The notes: generated by a model not told the origin, from the letters alone. 64,000 bases of DNA from Natrinema mahii (GCA_000690595.2 JHUT02000005.1:61254-125253); one strand, 5' to 3'; shown: positions 51,669-61,985, counted from the first letter of the stretch. Numbers and translations are program-made.

Positions 51669-51974
51669 TTATGCGACGATGATGTCGTCGCTACCTGAGT
51701 CTTCCGTTTCCTCGTCGGCCGTCTCCCCGTCGCCCTCGGCGTCGGCCGCCGCCTCGGCGACCTCGTCGGGCTCGGCCTCCGGCGTCTCGTCCGCCGCCGC
51801 TCCCGCCTCGTCGCCCCGGCGGTCGGGGACCCGGGTCGGCGTCTCGGCGTCGAGTTCGGCCTCGAGGACCCGAATCCGTTCCTTGGCCTCGATGAGTTCG
51901 TCCGTCAGGCCCTCTACCGTCGACTCGAGTTCCGCGACCGTCGATTCGAGCTGCTCGACGCGATCGTTCGACAT
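51669..51974 (-). CDS. Small acidic coiled-coil protein upstream of smc
   Basis: A 101-residue protein. A 50-residue N-terminal coiled coil (RVEQLESTVAELESTVEGL, DELIEAKERIRVLEAEL) is followed by an Asp/Glu/Ala-rich disordered tail ending DDIIVA. I think it is the haloarchaeal DUF7518 family, which I recall next to smc. It is on the same strand as smc with a 74-nt gap, so co-transcription is possible. The ATG at 51974 is used. Function unknown. Confidence 0.72.
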   Translation of the reverse strand: MSNDRVEQLESTVAELESTVEGLTDELIEAKERIRVLEAELDAETPTRVPDRRGDEAGAAADETPEAEPDEVAEAAADAEGDGETADEETEDSGSDDIIVA

Positions 51975-52121
51975 ATCAACTAGGGGCCCGGCCGGCCACA
52001 TAAACGTACGTCAGACTCATATCTAGAATCTCATATGTGGATCGGCCCCAGAAGCCGCCGGTCGTCTCTCGGTCCGACGACGACCGCAACACTGTTGGAA
52101 ACACGGTATCGAACTGACAGT

Positions 52122-53255
52122 ATGGCGCTCTCGCCGGATCGACGGCTCCAGTTCCGGATCGTCGGTGCCCTCGCGCTGGTGGTCGGCGTCAACGTCGGCG
52201 TCCTCTCGATTCTCGCCTGGAGCGGGCTCCGCGTGGCGGCGGCGAGCGGCTGGTCCCGCCCGGCCGTCGTCGGCGTTCCGTTCGTCGTCGGAGCGGTCCT
52301 CCTCGGTGCGGTCGGTCTCGTCGCCCTGCAGGCGCGATACGGCTCGCGATCCGCCGTCGCCGGGCTCGAGCTGACGGCGCCCGAGGGGGACGGCCCGAGA
52401 AACGTCGCCGGACGCGTCCGACGGCTGGCGACGCAGGCGGCCGTCCCGGTTCCCTCGGTGGCCATCGCCGACCGTGCCGAACCGACCTGTCTGACCGTCG
52501 GGAGCCGCCGCTCGCCGACGATCGTAGTGACGAGGGGGCTGCTCGCGGAACTCGACGACGACGAACTCGACGCGGCCCTCGCCCACGAGGTCGCACACGT
52601 CGCAAACCGGGACCTCCCGGTCGTTACGGCCGTCGCCGCGACCGTCGCGATCGGTGATCGATTGCTCGAGCGCGAACGGTTGCTGCGTCGCGTCCTCGAG
52701 AACGCGGTGCTGCTCGGTCTCTTCACCGGGGTCGGTATTTTCATCCTCGCGGTGCCGATCCTCGTGATCGGGGTCGTGTACCTCGTCGTGAGCGCGGTCG
52801 CACGGGCGCTGCTCGGCGTGAACGCGATCGCACTCGGCCTGTTCGCGAAGACCCGCGAGTACGCCGCCGACCGCGGCGCGAGTCAACTCCTCGGCGACCC
52901 GGCTGCGCTGGCGAGCGCCCTCGAGACGCTCGCGGATCCGCGGCCCGAACGGGACGCCCGACTGCACGCGAGCGCGACGCTGGGGATCGTGTCGCGGCCG
53001 TTGCCCGTCGCGGAAGACGATGACGGCGGCGAGGTCCACTGGGTCGAACGGTATCTGCCGCCGGTCTCGCTCGAGGGGCCGGCGGAACCGCGCGGGCTGA
53101 ACCGGGGGCTGGTGTGGTTCCACGTGCGCGTCGTCCGCCCGACGGCCGCGGCCGTCCGTCGGCTGCTCCGGTGGCGGCCCGCGACGCATCCGTCGACCGA
53201 GGCCCGGGTCGAGGAGCTACGGGCGCTCGAGCGGCGTCGGCGGGAGGACACGTGA
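52122..53255 (+). CDS. M48-family (HtpX-like) membrane metalloprotease
   Basis: A 377-residue zinc endopeptidase anchored by two N-terminal helices (FRIVGALALVVGVNVGVLSI and VGVPFVVGAVLLGAVGLVAL) and a further hydrophobic pair at about 190-230. The active site is AALAHEVAHVANRD (HEXXH, near residue 155) and the third zinc ligand is Glu in KTREYAADRGA near residue 250. It likely removes damaged membrane proteins. The start at 52122 is supported by a direct run into the first helix. It converges on the histidine kinase gene with a 3-nt gap. Confidence 0.9.
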   Translation: MALSPDRRLQFRIVGALALVVGVNVGVLSILAWSGLRVAAASGWSRPAVVGVPFVVGAVLLGAVGLVALQARYGSRSAVAGLELTAPEGDGPRNVAGRVRRLATQAAVPVPSVAIADRAEPTCLTVGSRRSPTIVVTRGLLAELDDDELDAALAHEVAHVANRDLPVVTAVAATVAIGDRLLERERLLRRVLENAVLLGLFTGVGIFILAVPILVIGVVYLVVSAVARALLGVNAIALGLFAKTREYAADRGASQLLGDPAALASALETLADPRPERDARLHASATLGIVSRPLPVAEDDDGGEVHWVERYLPPVSLEGPAEPRGLNRGLVWFHVRVVRPTAAAVRRLLRWRPATHPSTEARVEELRALERRRREDT

Positions 53256-53258
53256 GAC

Positions 53259-56200
53259 TCACTCGGCGTCCGCCGCGGGCAACACGACCGAAAACGTCGC
53301 CCCTTCGCCCGGCTCGGAATCGACGCGGATCTCGCCGCCGTGGCGTTCGACGATGCGTTGACAGAGCGCGAGCCCGATCCCGGTACCGGAGTGGGTCTCG
53401 CGGCTGTGGAGTCGCTCGAAGACTTCGAAGATGCGGTCCTGATCGTCCGGGTCGATTCCGATCCCCTCGTCGCGGATCGAAATCACCTGCTGCTCGCCGC
53501 GTCGTTCGGCCGAGATCTCGATCCGCGGCGGCCCGTCGCCGCTGTACTCGAGGGCGTTACTCAGGAGGTTCTGGAACACCTGCCGGAGTTGACTGGCATC
53601 GCCCTCGACGCGGGGCAACTCCCCGACCTCGAGCGCCGCGTCGGTCTCCTCGAGCCGCAACTGCAGGTCCTCGAGGACGTCGTCGAAGACGGTCTCGAGG
53701 GCGACGGGCTCGAGCGGGTCGCCCTGGGTTTCGACCCGCGAGTACGCAAGCAGCCCGTTGATCATGTCGCGCATCCGTTCGGCACCGTCGACGGCGTACG
53801 CGAGGAACTCCCGGCCGTCCGCATCGAGGGCCTCGGCGTAGCGGCCCTCGATCAGCTGGAGGTAGCTCGAGACCATCCGCAGGGGTTCCTGTAAGTCGTG
53901 GGAGGCGGCGTAGGCGAACTGCTCGAGGCGTTTGTTCGACTCCTCGAGTCGGTCGACGGTCTCCTCGAGTCTGCGCTGGTACTCCTTGCGCTCGGTGATG
54001 TCGTGGGCCATCGTCACGCCGGCGAAGACGTCGCCGCGGGTGTCGGTGATCGGGACCGTGTAGACGACCCACTCGCGGCCGGCGTACTCGAGTTCGACCG
54101 TCCGCTGCTCGCCCGCGAGCGCGCCCCGGAGCGCCGGCTCGAGCGCGTCGCCGGTCGTCTCGCCCCAGGCGTCCCTGTAGTGGTTACCCTCGATGTCGGC
54201 CGGCTCGACCGGGATCTTCTCGAAGCCCTGGCCCGCCGCCAGCGTGTACTCGAGGTCGTGGTCGAACAGCGTGACGACGCCGTTCGGAAAGTTCTCGGCC
54301 AGGGTGCGATAGCGCTGTTCGGACTCCTCGAGTTCGCGCTCGCGTTTCTTGCGCTCCGTGATGTCCCGGTCCGAGACGACGATCGAGACGACGTCGCCGT
54401 CGTCGTCCGTGACCGGCCGGAAGACGCCCTTGAGGGTGTATCGCTCCCCGTCCGGTCGGGCGAGATCGGCCTCGAAGGTGACGTACTCGCCGTCGGCGGC
54501 CCGTTCGGTCCACTCCCTGACGTCTTCCCGAACGTCGGCGGACTCGCCGCCCCACCACGGCGTCTCATAGAACTGTTCGCCGATCACGTCCGTCAGGTCC
54601 GCGTCGACGTACTCCATGGCCGTTCCGTTGATGTCGATCACCGTCCCGTTCGGTTCCAGCAGCCCCACGAGAATGTTCGGGTCCTCGAAGATGGCCTCGA
54701 AGCGCCGCTCGGTCCGCTCGAGTTCGCGTTCCCGTTTGCGGCGTTCGGTGACATCCCGGAAGTAGACCGAGATCCCGGTTTCGGAGGGGTAGAGGTTCGC
54801 CTCGACGCGGAAATCGAGCGTGTCGTAGTAGAGCTCGTAGCTGGTCGGCTCCTGGGTCTCCAGGGCCGCGTGGAAGGCGTCCCAGACCTCGTCGATCTCG
54901 TGGAGGTCGGGGAACACGTCCCAGAGACGCTCGCCGAGCAGTTCCTCCTCGGAGCGTTGCAGCAACTCCGCGGCGCGGTCGTTGACGTGGGTGAACCGGA
55001 ACTCGTCGTCGACCGCGTAGAAGGCGTCGGAGATCCGCCCGAGGATGCGCTGGAGTTCGCTCTCGAGTTCGCGTTCGCGCTCCCGGCGGTCAGTCATGTC
55101 GCGGGTCACCTTCAGATAGCCCCGATGGGTGCCGTCGTCGTCCCGGACCGACGTGATCGTGACCGTCGCCCAGAACCGCGTGCCATCCGCGCGAACGCGC
55201 CACCCCTCGTCCTCGACGGAGCCGGTCTCGAGGGCCCGCTCGAGGTTCCGCTCGGGAACCCCCGCGGCCCGGTCCGCATCGGTGTAAAACTGCGAGAAGT
55301 GTTCCCCGGTGATCTCGTCGCGCTCGTAGCCTTTGATCTGGCGCGCCCCCTCGTTCCAGCTGACGACGCGCCCGTCCGTATCGAGTCGGAAGATGGCGTA
55401 CTCCTCGACGGCGTCGACCAGCGACCGGAACGCCGCTTCGCTCTCCCGGAGCGCACCCTTCGACTCCTTCTGATCGGTGATGTCGTAGTAGAACTCGACC
55501 CGTCCGCCGGCGAGCTCCCCCGATTCGATCGGCTCGCTCTGGTAGGAGAGCCAGCGACCCTCGCGGTCGCCGTCGCCGGTGACCCGACACTCGAACCCGT
55601 CGACGTAGCAGTCGTCGTCGTACGACGAGCGGACCGCCGCCGCGAACGATTCGGGGTCCTCGACGCTGGACGCGAGATCGTCGCCGACGACCGCTCGGCC
55701 GTCCCGCCCGATGAGGGTCGCGCGATCGACGCCGAAGTACTCCTCGACGCTCTCGTCGGCCCACTCGACCTCGCCCCCGTCGTCGAGGACGACGACGCCG
55801 ATGTCGGCGGTGTCGATGACGCTCGTGATCGACTCGTAGGACGCGATCGCGGACGCGAGCGTGTCCTGACGACGATACGTCTCGGAGCGGTCGCGGGCGA
55901 CGCCGATGGTCCCTCGAAACTCGCCGTCCTCGAGCAGCAGGTTGACGCGGAGTTCGAAGGGGATCGCGTCGCCGTCGGCAGTTCGAACGGCGAGTTCGAA
56001 CGTTGCGATCTCGTCGTCGTCCGCGGCGATCCGGGTCGCGATTTCGCGTTCGACACGGGCCACGTCGTCGTCGGCGAGAACGAGCGAGACGTGTTCGCCG
56101 AGGAGGTCCTCGCGGGCGTAGCCGGTCGCCTCGACGATGCCGTCGTTGACCGCGACGAAGCAACCGTCGGTGTCGAGCTGGTAGATCGCGTCGTCGATCG

Positions 56201-56291
56201 TGTTGACGAGCGTCCGATAGCGCTCGAGCGCGACATCGTCGTCGGCGTCGCCCCAGAAGGCGTCCCCGTCCGCACCCGCTCGCGTACTCAT
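53259..56291 (-). CDS. Multi-PAS sensor histidine kinase
   Basis: A 1010-residue soluble kinase with six PAS-type modules, roughly at 25-140, 150-260, 290-390, 415-525, 540-650 and 665-780 (for example FRSLVDAVEEYAIFRLDTDG and FEAIFEDPNILVGLLEPNG). The kinase core has the phosphoacceptor His798 in AASHDLQEPLRM. The ATPase domain includes NLLSNALEYSG, IRDEGIGIDPDDQDRIFEVF and GTGIGLALCQRIVERHGG. No membrane segment or receiver domain. No response regulator is adjacent; such orphan PAS kinases are numerous in haloarchaea. The input signal is unknown. The longer frame to 57206 is antisense to the next gene and is rejected. Confidence 0.92.
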   Translation of the reverse strand: MSTRAGADGDAFWGDADDDVALERYRTLVNTIDDAIYQLDTDGCFVAVNDGIVEATGYAREDLLGEHVSLVLADDDVARVEREIATRIAADDDEIATFELAVRTADGDAIPFELRVNLLLEDGEFRGTIGVARDRSETYRRQDTLASAIASYESITSVIDTADIGVVVLDDGGEVEWADESVEEYFGVDRATLIGRDGRAVVGDDLASSVEDPESFAAAVRSSYDDDCYVDGFECRVTGDGDREGRWLSYQSEPIESGELAGGRVEFYYDITDQKESKGALRESEAAFRSLVDAVEEYAIFRLDTDGRVVSWNEGARQIKGYERDEITGEHFSQFYTDADRAAGVPERNLERALETGSVEDEGWRVRADGTRFWATVTITSVRDDDGTHRGYLKVTRDMTDRRERERELESELQRILGRISDAFYAVDDEFRFTHVNDRAAELLQRSEEELLGERLWDVFPDLHEIDEVWDAFHAALETQEPTSYELYYDTLDFRVEANLYPSETGISVYFRDVTERRKRERELERTERRFEAIFEDPNILVGLLEPNGTVIDINGTAMEYVDADLTDVIGEQFYETPWWGGESADVREDVREWTERAADGEYVTFEADLARPDGERYTLKGVFRPVTDDDGDVVSIVVSDRDITERKKRERELEESEQRYRTLAENFPNGVVTLFDHDLEYTLAAGQGFEKIPVEPADIEGNHYRDAWGETTGDALEPALRGALAGEQRTVELEYAGREWVVYTVPITDTRGDVFAGVTMAHDITERKEYQRRLEETVDRLEESNKRLEQFAYAASHDLQEPLRMVSSYLQLIEGRYAEALDADGREFLAYAVDGAERMRDMINGLLAYSRVETQGDPLEPVALETVFDDVLEDLQLRLEETDAALEVGELPRVEGDASQLRQVFQNLLSNALEYSGDGPPRIEISAERRGEQQVISIRDEGIGIDPDDQDRIFEVFERLHSRETHSGTGIGLALCQRIVERHGGEIRVDSEPGEGATFSVVLPAADAE

Positions 56292-56402
56292 GCTACGTCG
56301 AACGCCGTAGAACGGCAAAAGACGTTCGCCGGCTCGAGCGGCCAGCGAACCGCGGCCGCGGGTACTTTTATGTCCGTCCGCGGTGAGTGGCAGACGAAAA
56401 AC

Positions 56403-57260
56403 ATGTCCCAGACGAAAGTCACGGCACCGACGGTCGACGACGACGAGATCTACCGGTTCCCCGACGATTCGTTCACCGACCGCAACGTCTGTCTCGTGAC
56501 GGGTGCGGCCTCCGGCATCGGCCGAGCGACCGCGCTGGCCGCCGCCGGCAACGGCCTGACCGTCGCGGCGACCGACGTCGACGAGGACGGCCTCGCCGGG
56601 ACGATAGCCCGCGGCGAGGAACTCGGCCTCGAGGGGGAGGTCGAGGCGATCTCCGGCGATCTCACGGTCGACGACGACCTCGAGCGGATCGTCGACGAGG
56701 CCGCGCAGGTTGGCGATCTCAAGTACCTCGCGAACGTCGCCGGGATGCAACACATCGACCCCATCGACGAGTTTCCGATGGAGACCTACGATCTGATGCA
56801 TCGGATCATGCTCCGGGCACCGCTGTATCTCTCGAAGCTGTGTCTCCCGCACTTCCGGGAGACCGCGGACGGCCGGGGCTGTGTCGGCAACATGGCGTCG
56901 GTCCACGGCCACTACGTCACCAGCGACAAGGTCGCGTACAACGTCTCGAAGTTCGGCCTCCGGGGGCTGACGCAGTCGATCGCCGCCGAGGGCGACGGGC
57001 TGATTCGCGCGTTCTCGCTCAGCACCGGCTACGTGAAGACGCCGCTGGTGACCGCCCAGCTCGAGGACACTGCCGAACAGCGCGGCATCTCGGTCGACGA
57101 GGTGATCGAGGACGTGATGCTCGGCCAGTCCCGGGTCACGGAGATGATGGAACCGATCGACGTCGCCAACCTCTTTTTGCTCGGCTTCTCGGATCTCGGC
57201 CGGCATCTCGACGGCGGCGACCTGTTGTTTGATGGTGGCATGACGCTAACCTACGAGTGA
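56403..57260 (+). CDS. Short-chain dehydrogenase, 3-hydroxybutyrate dehydrogenase-like
   Basis: A 285-residue classical SDR. The cofactor motif TGAASGIGRA is near residue 35, NVAGMQ is the NAG-like motif, and the catalytic Ser (MASVHG), Tyr and Lys (YNVSK, near 182) are all present. GYVKTPLV near 208 is the usual post-active-site block of hydroxybutyrate dehydrogenases. The stop is 2 nt before the ATG of the acyl-CoA synthetase, so they form an operon, which fits oxidation of a short hydroxy acid followed by CoA activation. The exact substrate is inferred only. Confidence 0.85.
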   Translation: MSQTKVTAPTVDDDEIYRFPDDSFTDRNVCLVTGAASGIGRATALAAAGNGLTVAATDVDEDGLAGTIARGEELGLEGEVEAISGDLTVDDDLERIVDEAAQVGDLKYLANVAGMQHIDPIDEFPMETYDLMHRIMLRAPLYLSKLCLPHFRETADGRGCVGNMASVHGHYVTSDKVAYNVSKFGLRGLTQSIAAEGDGLIRAFSLSTGYVKTPLVTAQLEDTAEQRGISVDEVIEDVMLGQSRVTEMMEPIDVANLFLLGFSDLGRHLDGGDLLFDGGMTLTYE

Positions 57261-57262
57261 CA

Positions 57263-59287
57263 ATGTCCGGGAACACGAGCCCCAGCCTCGAGGACATCGA
57301 CGAGATCGCCCACGAACCGAGCCGGGAGTTCGTCGAGTCCACGAACGTCTACGACTTCATGCAGACGTACGGGATCGACGACTACGAGGGACTCATCGAG
57401 CGAACGACGACCGATCTCGAGGGCGAGCCTGAAAGCGGCGTCGACTGGTTCTGGGACGAACTGGTCGACTACCTCGGGATCGAGTTCTACGAGGCCTACG
57501 ACGAGATCCGGGACGACAGCGAGGGCCCGCAGTTCTCCGACTGGTACCCCGGCGGCGAACTGAACATCGCCCACAACGTCGTGGACCGCCACGCCGCCCT
57601 CGACGAGGAGCGCCGAAACAAAGTCGCCACGATCTGGGAAGGCGAACACGGCGAGGTCCGCGAAGTCACGTACCACGAACTCCACCGTGGGGCGAACCAG
57701 GTCGCGAACGCGCTCGAGGAGCGCGGGATCGACACTGGCGACACGGTCGGGCTCTACATGCCGATGGTGCCGGAGGTCGTCTCGATCCTCTATGGCTGTT
57801 TCAAGGTCGGCGCGATCGCGGTGCCGATCTTCTCGGGTTTCGGCGTCGACGCGGCCGCGACCCGGATCGCGGATTCGGAGTGTTCGGTGCTTTTCACCGG
57901 CGACGGCTTCTACCGGCGCGGCGACCCGGTCTTCCTCAAGTCCGCCGCCGACGAGGCGATCGAGGAGGCCGGCCACGTCGAGTCCACCATCGTCTTCGAT
58001 CGACTGGGCTCGAGCGACGACCGGAGCGAACGCGAGATCCCCTGGGACGACGACCGCGACGAGTGGTGGGCCGACGCCATCGAGACGGCCGACGACGAGT
58101 ACGAGACGAAGTCGCTGCCCTCGAGTCAGGAGTCGATGCTGCTGTATTCCTCGGGCACCACGGGCAAACCGAAAGGGATCGTCCACACCCACGCGGGGGT
58201 CCAGGTCCAGTGTCCCAAGGAAGTCTACTTCGGGATGGATCTCGAGCCCGCCGACCGGTTCTTCTGGGTCTCCGACATCGGCTGGATGATGGGGCCCTGG
58301 AGCCTGATCGGGACCCACACCTTCGGCGGCACCGTCTTCATGTACGAGGGCGCGCCGGACTACCCCGAACCGGATCGCTTTTGGGAGATGATCGACCGCC
58401 ACAAGCTCACCCAGTTCGGCATCTCGCCGACCGCGATCCGCGCGCTGCGCAAACACGGGGACGAGTGGCTCGAAGGTCACGACCTCTCCTCGCTGCGGAT
58501 CCTCGGCTCGACGGGCGAGCCCTGGGACCCCGAATCCTGGCACTGGTTCTACGAGAACGTCGGCGACGGCGAGGCCCCGATCATCAACATCTCCGGCGGC
58601 ACCGAGATCTGTGGCTGTTTCCTGATGCCGCTGCCGACCGAGCCACTCAAGCCCTGTACGCTCGGCGGCCCCGGCCTCGGGATGGACATCGACGTCGTCG
58701 ATCGCGAGGGGAATTCAGTCAAAGAGGACAACGAACGCGGCTACCTCGTCGCGCGTGACTCCTGTCCCTCGATGACCAAGTCGCTGTGGTCGGGCGACAA
58801 GCGCTACCTCGAGGAGTACTGGTCGACCTTCGAGGACATGTGGGACCACGGCGACTGGGCCCAGAAGGACGCGGACGGCTTCTGGTTCCTCCACGGCCGG
58901 GCCGACGACACCCTCAACGTGGCCGGCCGCAAGGTCGGCCCCGCGGAGGTCGAGGGCGCGCTCATCGATCACGCAGCCGTCAACCAGGCCGCTGCCATCG
59001 GCGCACCGGACGACACCACCGGCACCGCTGTCGTCGCCTACGTCGTCCTCGAGGACGGAATCGACGAAACGGACGCCCTCCGCGAGGAACTGCGCGCACA
59101 GGTCGGCGAGGAACTGGGCAAGCCGTTCCGCCCGCGCGAGGTCCTGTTCGTCGACGAGTTCCCCAAGACCCAGTCGGGGAAGATCATCCGCCGGGCAATC
59201 CAGGCGACCTACACCGGCGAGGACTTAGGCGACATGAGCAGCATCGAGAACCCCGCAGCACTCGAGGAACTCGAGGACGCGCGGTAG
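57263..59287 (+). CDS. Acetyl-CoA synthetase-like AMP-forming acyl-CoA ligase
   Basis: A 674-residue ANL-superfamily enzyme that activates a short-chain acid with ATP and CoA. The N-terminal GELNIAHNVVDRH is an ACS hallmark. The P-loop YSSGTTGKPKGIVHTH is near residue 295, SGGTEICG is motif A5, and LHGRADDTLNVAGRKVGPAEVE is the hinge. The catalytic lysine is in FPKTQSGKIIRR near residue 640. Cosubstrate may be acetate, acetoacetate or propionate. It follows the SDR gene with a 2-nt gap. Haloarchaea carry many paralogues, so no specific symbol is given. Confidence 0.88.
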   Translation: MSGNTSPSLEDIDEIAHEPSREFVESTNVYDFMQTYGIDDYEGLIERTTTDLEGEPESGVDWFWDELVDYLGIEFYEAYDEIRDDSEGPQFSDWYPGGELNIAHNVVDRHAALDEERRNKVATIWEGEHGEVREVTYHELHRGANQVANALEERGIDTGDTVGLYMPMVPEVVSILYGCFKVGAIAVPIFSGFGVDAAATRIADSECSVLFTGDGFYRRGDPVFLKSAADEAIEEAGHVESTIVFDRLGSSDDRSEREIPWDDDRDEWWADAIETADDEYETKSLPSSQESMLLYSSGTTGKPKGIVHTHAGVQVQCPKEVYFGMDLEPADRFFWVSDIGWMMGPWSLIGTHTFGGTVFMYEGAPDYPEPDRFWEMIDRHKLTQFGISPTAIRALRKHGDEWLEGHDLSSLRILGSTGEPWDPESWHWFYENVGDGEAPIINISGGTEICGCFLMPLPTEPLKPCTLGGPGLGMDIDVVDREGNSVKEDNERGYLVARDSCPSMTKSLWSGDKRYLEEYWSTFEDMWDHGDWAQKDADGFWFLHGRADDTLNVAGRKVGPAEVEGALIDHAAVNQAAAIGAPDDTTGTAVVAYVVLEDGIDETDALREELRAQVGEELGKPFRPREVLFVDEFPKTQSGKIIRRAIQATYTGEDLGDMSSIENPAALEELEDAR

Positions 59288-59405
59288 CGCCACCGACGCG
59301 ACACGGCTCGAGGCGGCCACGACGAGCCCGCACTCTCTGTGACACGCGGTCACGTTCCGAGATCGATCTCGAGTCATTCAAAGCCCTGTCCGAGTATCTA
59401 GGGAT

Positions 59406-60380
59406 ATGACCGACGACGAGTCACGCGATCACGTCGTGCCCGGCAGCGAGGAAGAGCTGTCGACGGCCGACGTTCGCGGCTACGACTTCCGCGGCGAGTT
59501 CGACTTCCGAGAGCTGCTCGAGTCCTACGAGACGACCGGCTTCCAGGCGACCCAGCTCGCGGAAGCGATCGACATCGCAAAGCGAATGCAAGACGAAGAC
59601 GCGACGATCTATCTGACCTGTACGTCGAATATCATCTCCTCGGGGCTGCGCGAGGTCGTCGCGGCGCTCGTCCGCGAGGGGTACGTCGACGTGTTGATCA
59701 CGACCTCCGGATCGCTCACCGAGGACGTCATCAAGACGGCCAAACCGTTCAAGATGGGCGAATGGGACGCCGACGAGGCCGAACTCCGCGATCGCGGGAT
59801 CAACCGCCTCGGCAACATCTTCGTGCCCTCCGATCGGTACGTCTGGCTCGAGGAGTACCTCTATGACTTCTTCGACGACTTCTTCGCGGAGGAGAAGGTC
59901 CGGACCCCGACGGCGTTCGCCCGCGAACTCGGCGAGACGCTCGAGGACGAGGACTCGGTGCTGAAACAGGCCGCCGACAACGACGTCCCGGTGTACTGTC
60001 CGGCGCTGACCGACGCCGAGGTCGGGAACTTCCTGTACTACTACCGGCAGGGGTACGACTCGGAGGTCGGCATCGAAATTCTCGACGACTACGATTCCCT
60101 GATCGAAGACGGCCTGTTGGCCGACACCACCGGTCTCATCGCGGTCGGCGGCGGCGTGCCGAAACACCACGCGATCATGACGAACCTCTTCCGCGGCGGT
60201 GCCGACTACGTCGTCTACATCTCGACCGGCATGGAAGGCGACGGCTCGCTGTCGGGCGCGCCGCCGAACGAGGCCGTCTCGTGGGGCAAGATCAAGGAAG
60301 CCGAGAAGAACTACACCCAGATCGAGGCCGAGGCGACGCTCGTCTTCCCGCTGCTCGTCGCCGGTGCGTTCGACTTCTGA
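59406..60380 (+). CDS. dys: Deoxyhypusine synthase
   Basis: A 324-residue NAD-dependent enzyme that transfers aminobutyl from spermidine (or agmatine-derived precursor) to a lysine of aIF5A. IYLTCTSNIISSGLREVV is the NAD-binding start, VDVLITTSGSLTEDVIK follows, and the active-site lysine is in NEAVSWGKIKEAEKN near residue 298. NVPVYCPALTDAEVGNFLYYY-like segments are conserved. The start at 59406 gives the expected acidic N-terminus. It stands alone upstream of gatB. Confidence 0.95.
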   Translation: MTDDESRDHVVPGSEEELSTADVRGYDFRGEFDFRELLESYETTGFQATQLAEAIDIAKRMQDEDATIYLTCTSNIISSGLREVVAALVREGYVDVLITTSGSLTEDVIKTAKPFKMGEWDADEAELRDRGINRLGNIFVPSDRYVWLEEYLYDFFDDFFAEEKVRTPTAFARELGETLEDEDSVLKQAADNDVPVYCPALTDAEVGNFLYYYRQGYDSEVGIEILDDYDSLIEDGLLADTTGLIAVGGGVPKHHAIMTNLFRGGADYVVYISTGMEGDGSLSGAPPNEAVSWGKIKEAEKNYTQIEAEATLVFPLLVAGAFDF

Positions 60381-60478
60381 GACGCACCGCCGGACGACGA
60401 AACTAACGACGGCGGGCCATGCGAGCGGGCGAGTCCGTCCCGTTACGTTTTACCCCCACGGGCCCGAATCGATCTTCA

Positions 60479-61975
60479 ATGACTGCCCAGACCGTCCAGC
60501 AGGGCGACCTCGTAACCGTCATCGGGCTCGAGGTCCACGTCCAGCTGGAGACCGACACGAAGATCTTCTGTGGCTGTTCGACCGAGCCGACCGACGAGCC
60601 CAACGAGAACGTCTGCCCGGTCTGTCTCGGCCTCCCGGGGGCGCTCCCGGTACTGAACGAGGGCGCCGTCGAAGCCGCCGTCAAGATCGGTAAGGCGATC
60701 GACGCCGACATTCCCGAGGAGACCCGGTTCCACCGGAAGAACTACTACTACCCCGACCTCCCCAAGAACTTCCAGATCACCCAGTACGACGAGCCGATCT
60801 GTCAGGACGGCGCGCTCGAGATCGCCGTCGAGGGCCAGCGCCGGACCGTCGCGATCGAGCGCGCCCACTTGGAGGAGGACCCGGGCAGCCTCCAGCACGT
60901 CGGCGGCGGTGGCGGCATCGACTCCGCGGAGTACACCCTCGTCGACTACAACCGCGCCGGGACGCCGCTGATGGAGATCGTCACCGCGCCGGACTTTCGC
61001 AGTCCCGGCGAGGTCCGGGCGTTCCTCGCGGAACTCGAGGAAGTCCTCGAGTACCTGGGCGTCTTCGACGCCGAACGCGACGGTAGCCTGCGGATCGACG
61101 CCAATCTCTCGATTATCCCCGCCGAGGAGATCGACGGCGACGACACCGACGAGATCGGCACGGCGGCCCTCGAGTCGGCCAACCGCACCGAGGTCAAGAA
61201 CATCTCGAGTCACAAGGGCGCGGAGAAGGCCCTGGCCTACGAGGAGACGCGCCAGAAAAACGCCATCCAGCGGGGCCGCGCGGTCGAGCAGGAGACCCGC
61301 CACTGGGACGAGTCCCGCGGCATCACGGTCTCGATGCGCTCGAAGGAGGAGGAGAAAGATTACCGCTACTTCGAGGAGGCCGACCTGCCGCCGCTGCGGG
61401 TCTCGGACTGGAAAGACGAAATCGAGATTCCCGAACTCCCCTCGGCCCGCCGCGAGCGGTTCCAGGACGAGTACGGCCTGAGCGAGGAGGCAGCCTCGAA
61501 GCTCACCTCCACGAAACAGGTCGCGGACTTCTACGAGGACGTCGCCGGCGAGTTCGACCCCGACCTCGCCGCAACGTGGGTCGCGGACAACCTGCTTGGC
61601 GAACTCAACTACCGCGACATCGAAATCACCGAGATCGAGGGTCGCCTCGAGGAGATCACGCGGCTGGTCGAACTCGTCGCCGAGGACGAGATCACGGCCA
61701 AAAACGCCCGCGAGACCGTCCTGCGGTCGATGCTCGACGACGGGAACGCGCCCGACGAGATCGTCGAGGCCGAAGGGCTGGGCAAGACCGGCGAGGACGA
61801 AGTCCAGCAGGCCGTCGTCGAGGCGATCGACGAGAACCCCGACGCCGTCGACGACTACGAGAACGGCGACGACGGCGCGATCAACTTCCTGGTCGGGCAG
61901 GTGATGCAAAAGACGGGCGGGAGTGCGGACCCGGGCGACGTGAACCAGCTGCTGCGGGCCGAACTCGAGGGATAG
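60479..61975 (+). CDS. gatB: Aspartyl/glutamyl-tRNA(Asn/Gln) amidotransferase subunit B
   Basis: A 498-residue tRNA-dependent amidotransferase subunit that phosphorylates Glu- or Asp-tRNA before amidation. The N-terminus TVIGLEVHVQLETDTKIFCGC and CPVCLGLPGALP form a Cys zinc site. HRKNYYYPDLPKNFQITQYD, HLEEDPGSLQHV and DYNRAGTPLMEIVT are diagnostic. The C-terminal Yqey-like tail binds tRNA (about 355-498). The ATG at 60479 fits the family and a TATA-like GTTTTAC 29 nt upstream; the longer frame from 60419 is not used. GatA and GatC are elsewhere. Confidence 0.96.
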   Translation: MTAQTVQQGDLVTVIGLEVHVQLETDTKIFCGCSTEPTDEPNENVCPVCLGLPGALPVLNEGAVEAAVKIGKAIDADIPEETRFHRKNYYYPDLPKNFQITQYDEPICQDGALEIAVEGQRRTVAIERAHLEEDPGSLQHVGGGGGIDSAEYTLVDYNRAGTPLMEIVTAPDFRSPGEVRAFLAELEEVLEYLGVFDAERDGSLRIDANLSIIPAEEIDGDDTDEIGTAALESANRTEVKNISSHKGAEKALAYEETRQKNAIQRGRAVEQETRHWDESRGITVSMRSKEEEKDYRYFEEADLPPLRVSDWKDEIEIPELPSARRERFQDEYGLSEEAASKLTSTKQVADFYEDVAGEFDPDLAATWVADNLLGELNYRDIEITEIEGRLEEITRLVELVAEDEITAKNARETVLRSMLDDGNAPDEIVEAEGLGKTGEDEVQQAVVEAIDENPDAVDDYENGDDGAINFLVGQVMQKTGGSADPGDVNQLLRAELEG

Positions 61976-61985
61976 AACCCCCGCG

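Noticed and set aside
53898-57260. Plus-strand 1120-residue frame across the histidine kinase
   Set aside because: Only its last 285 codons (from ATG 56403) encode a recognisable SDR; the rest is antisense to clear PAS domains.
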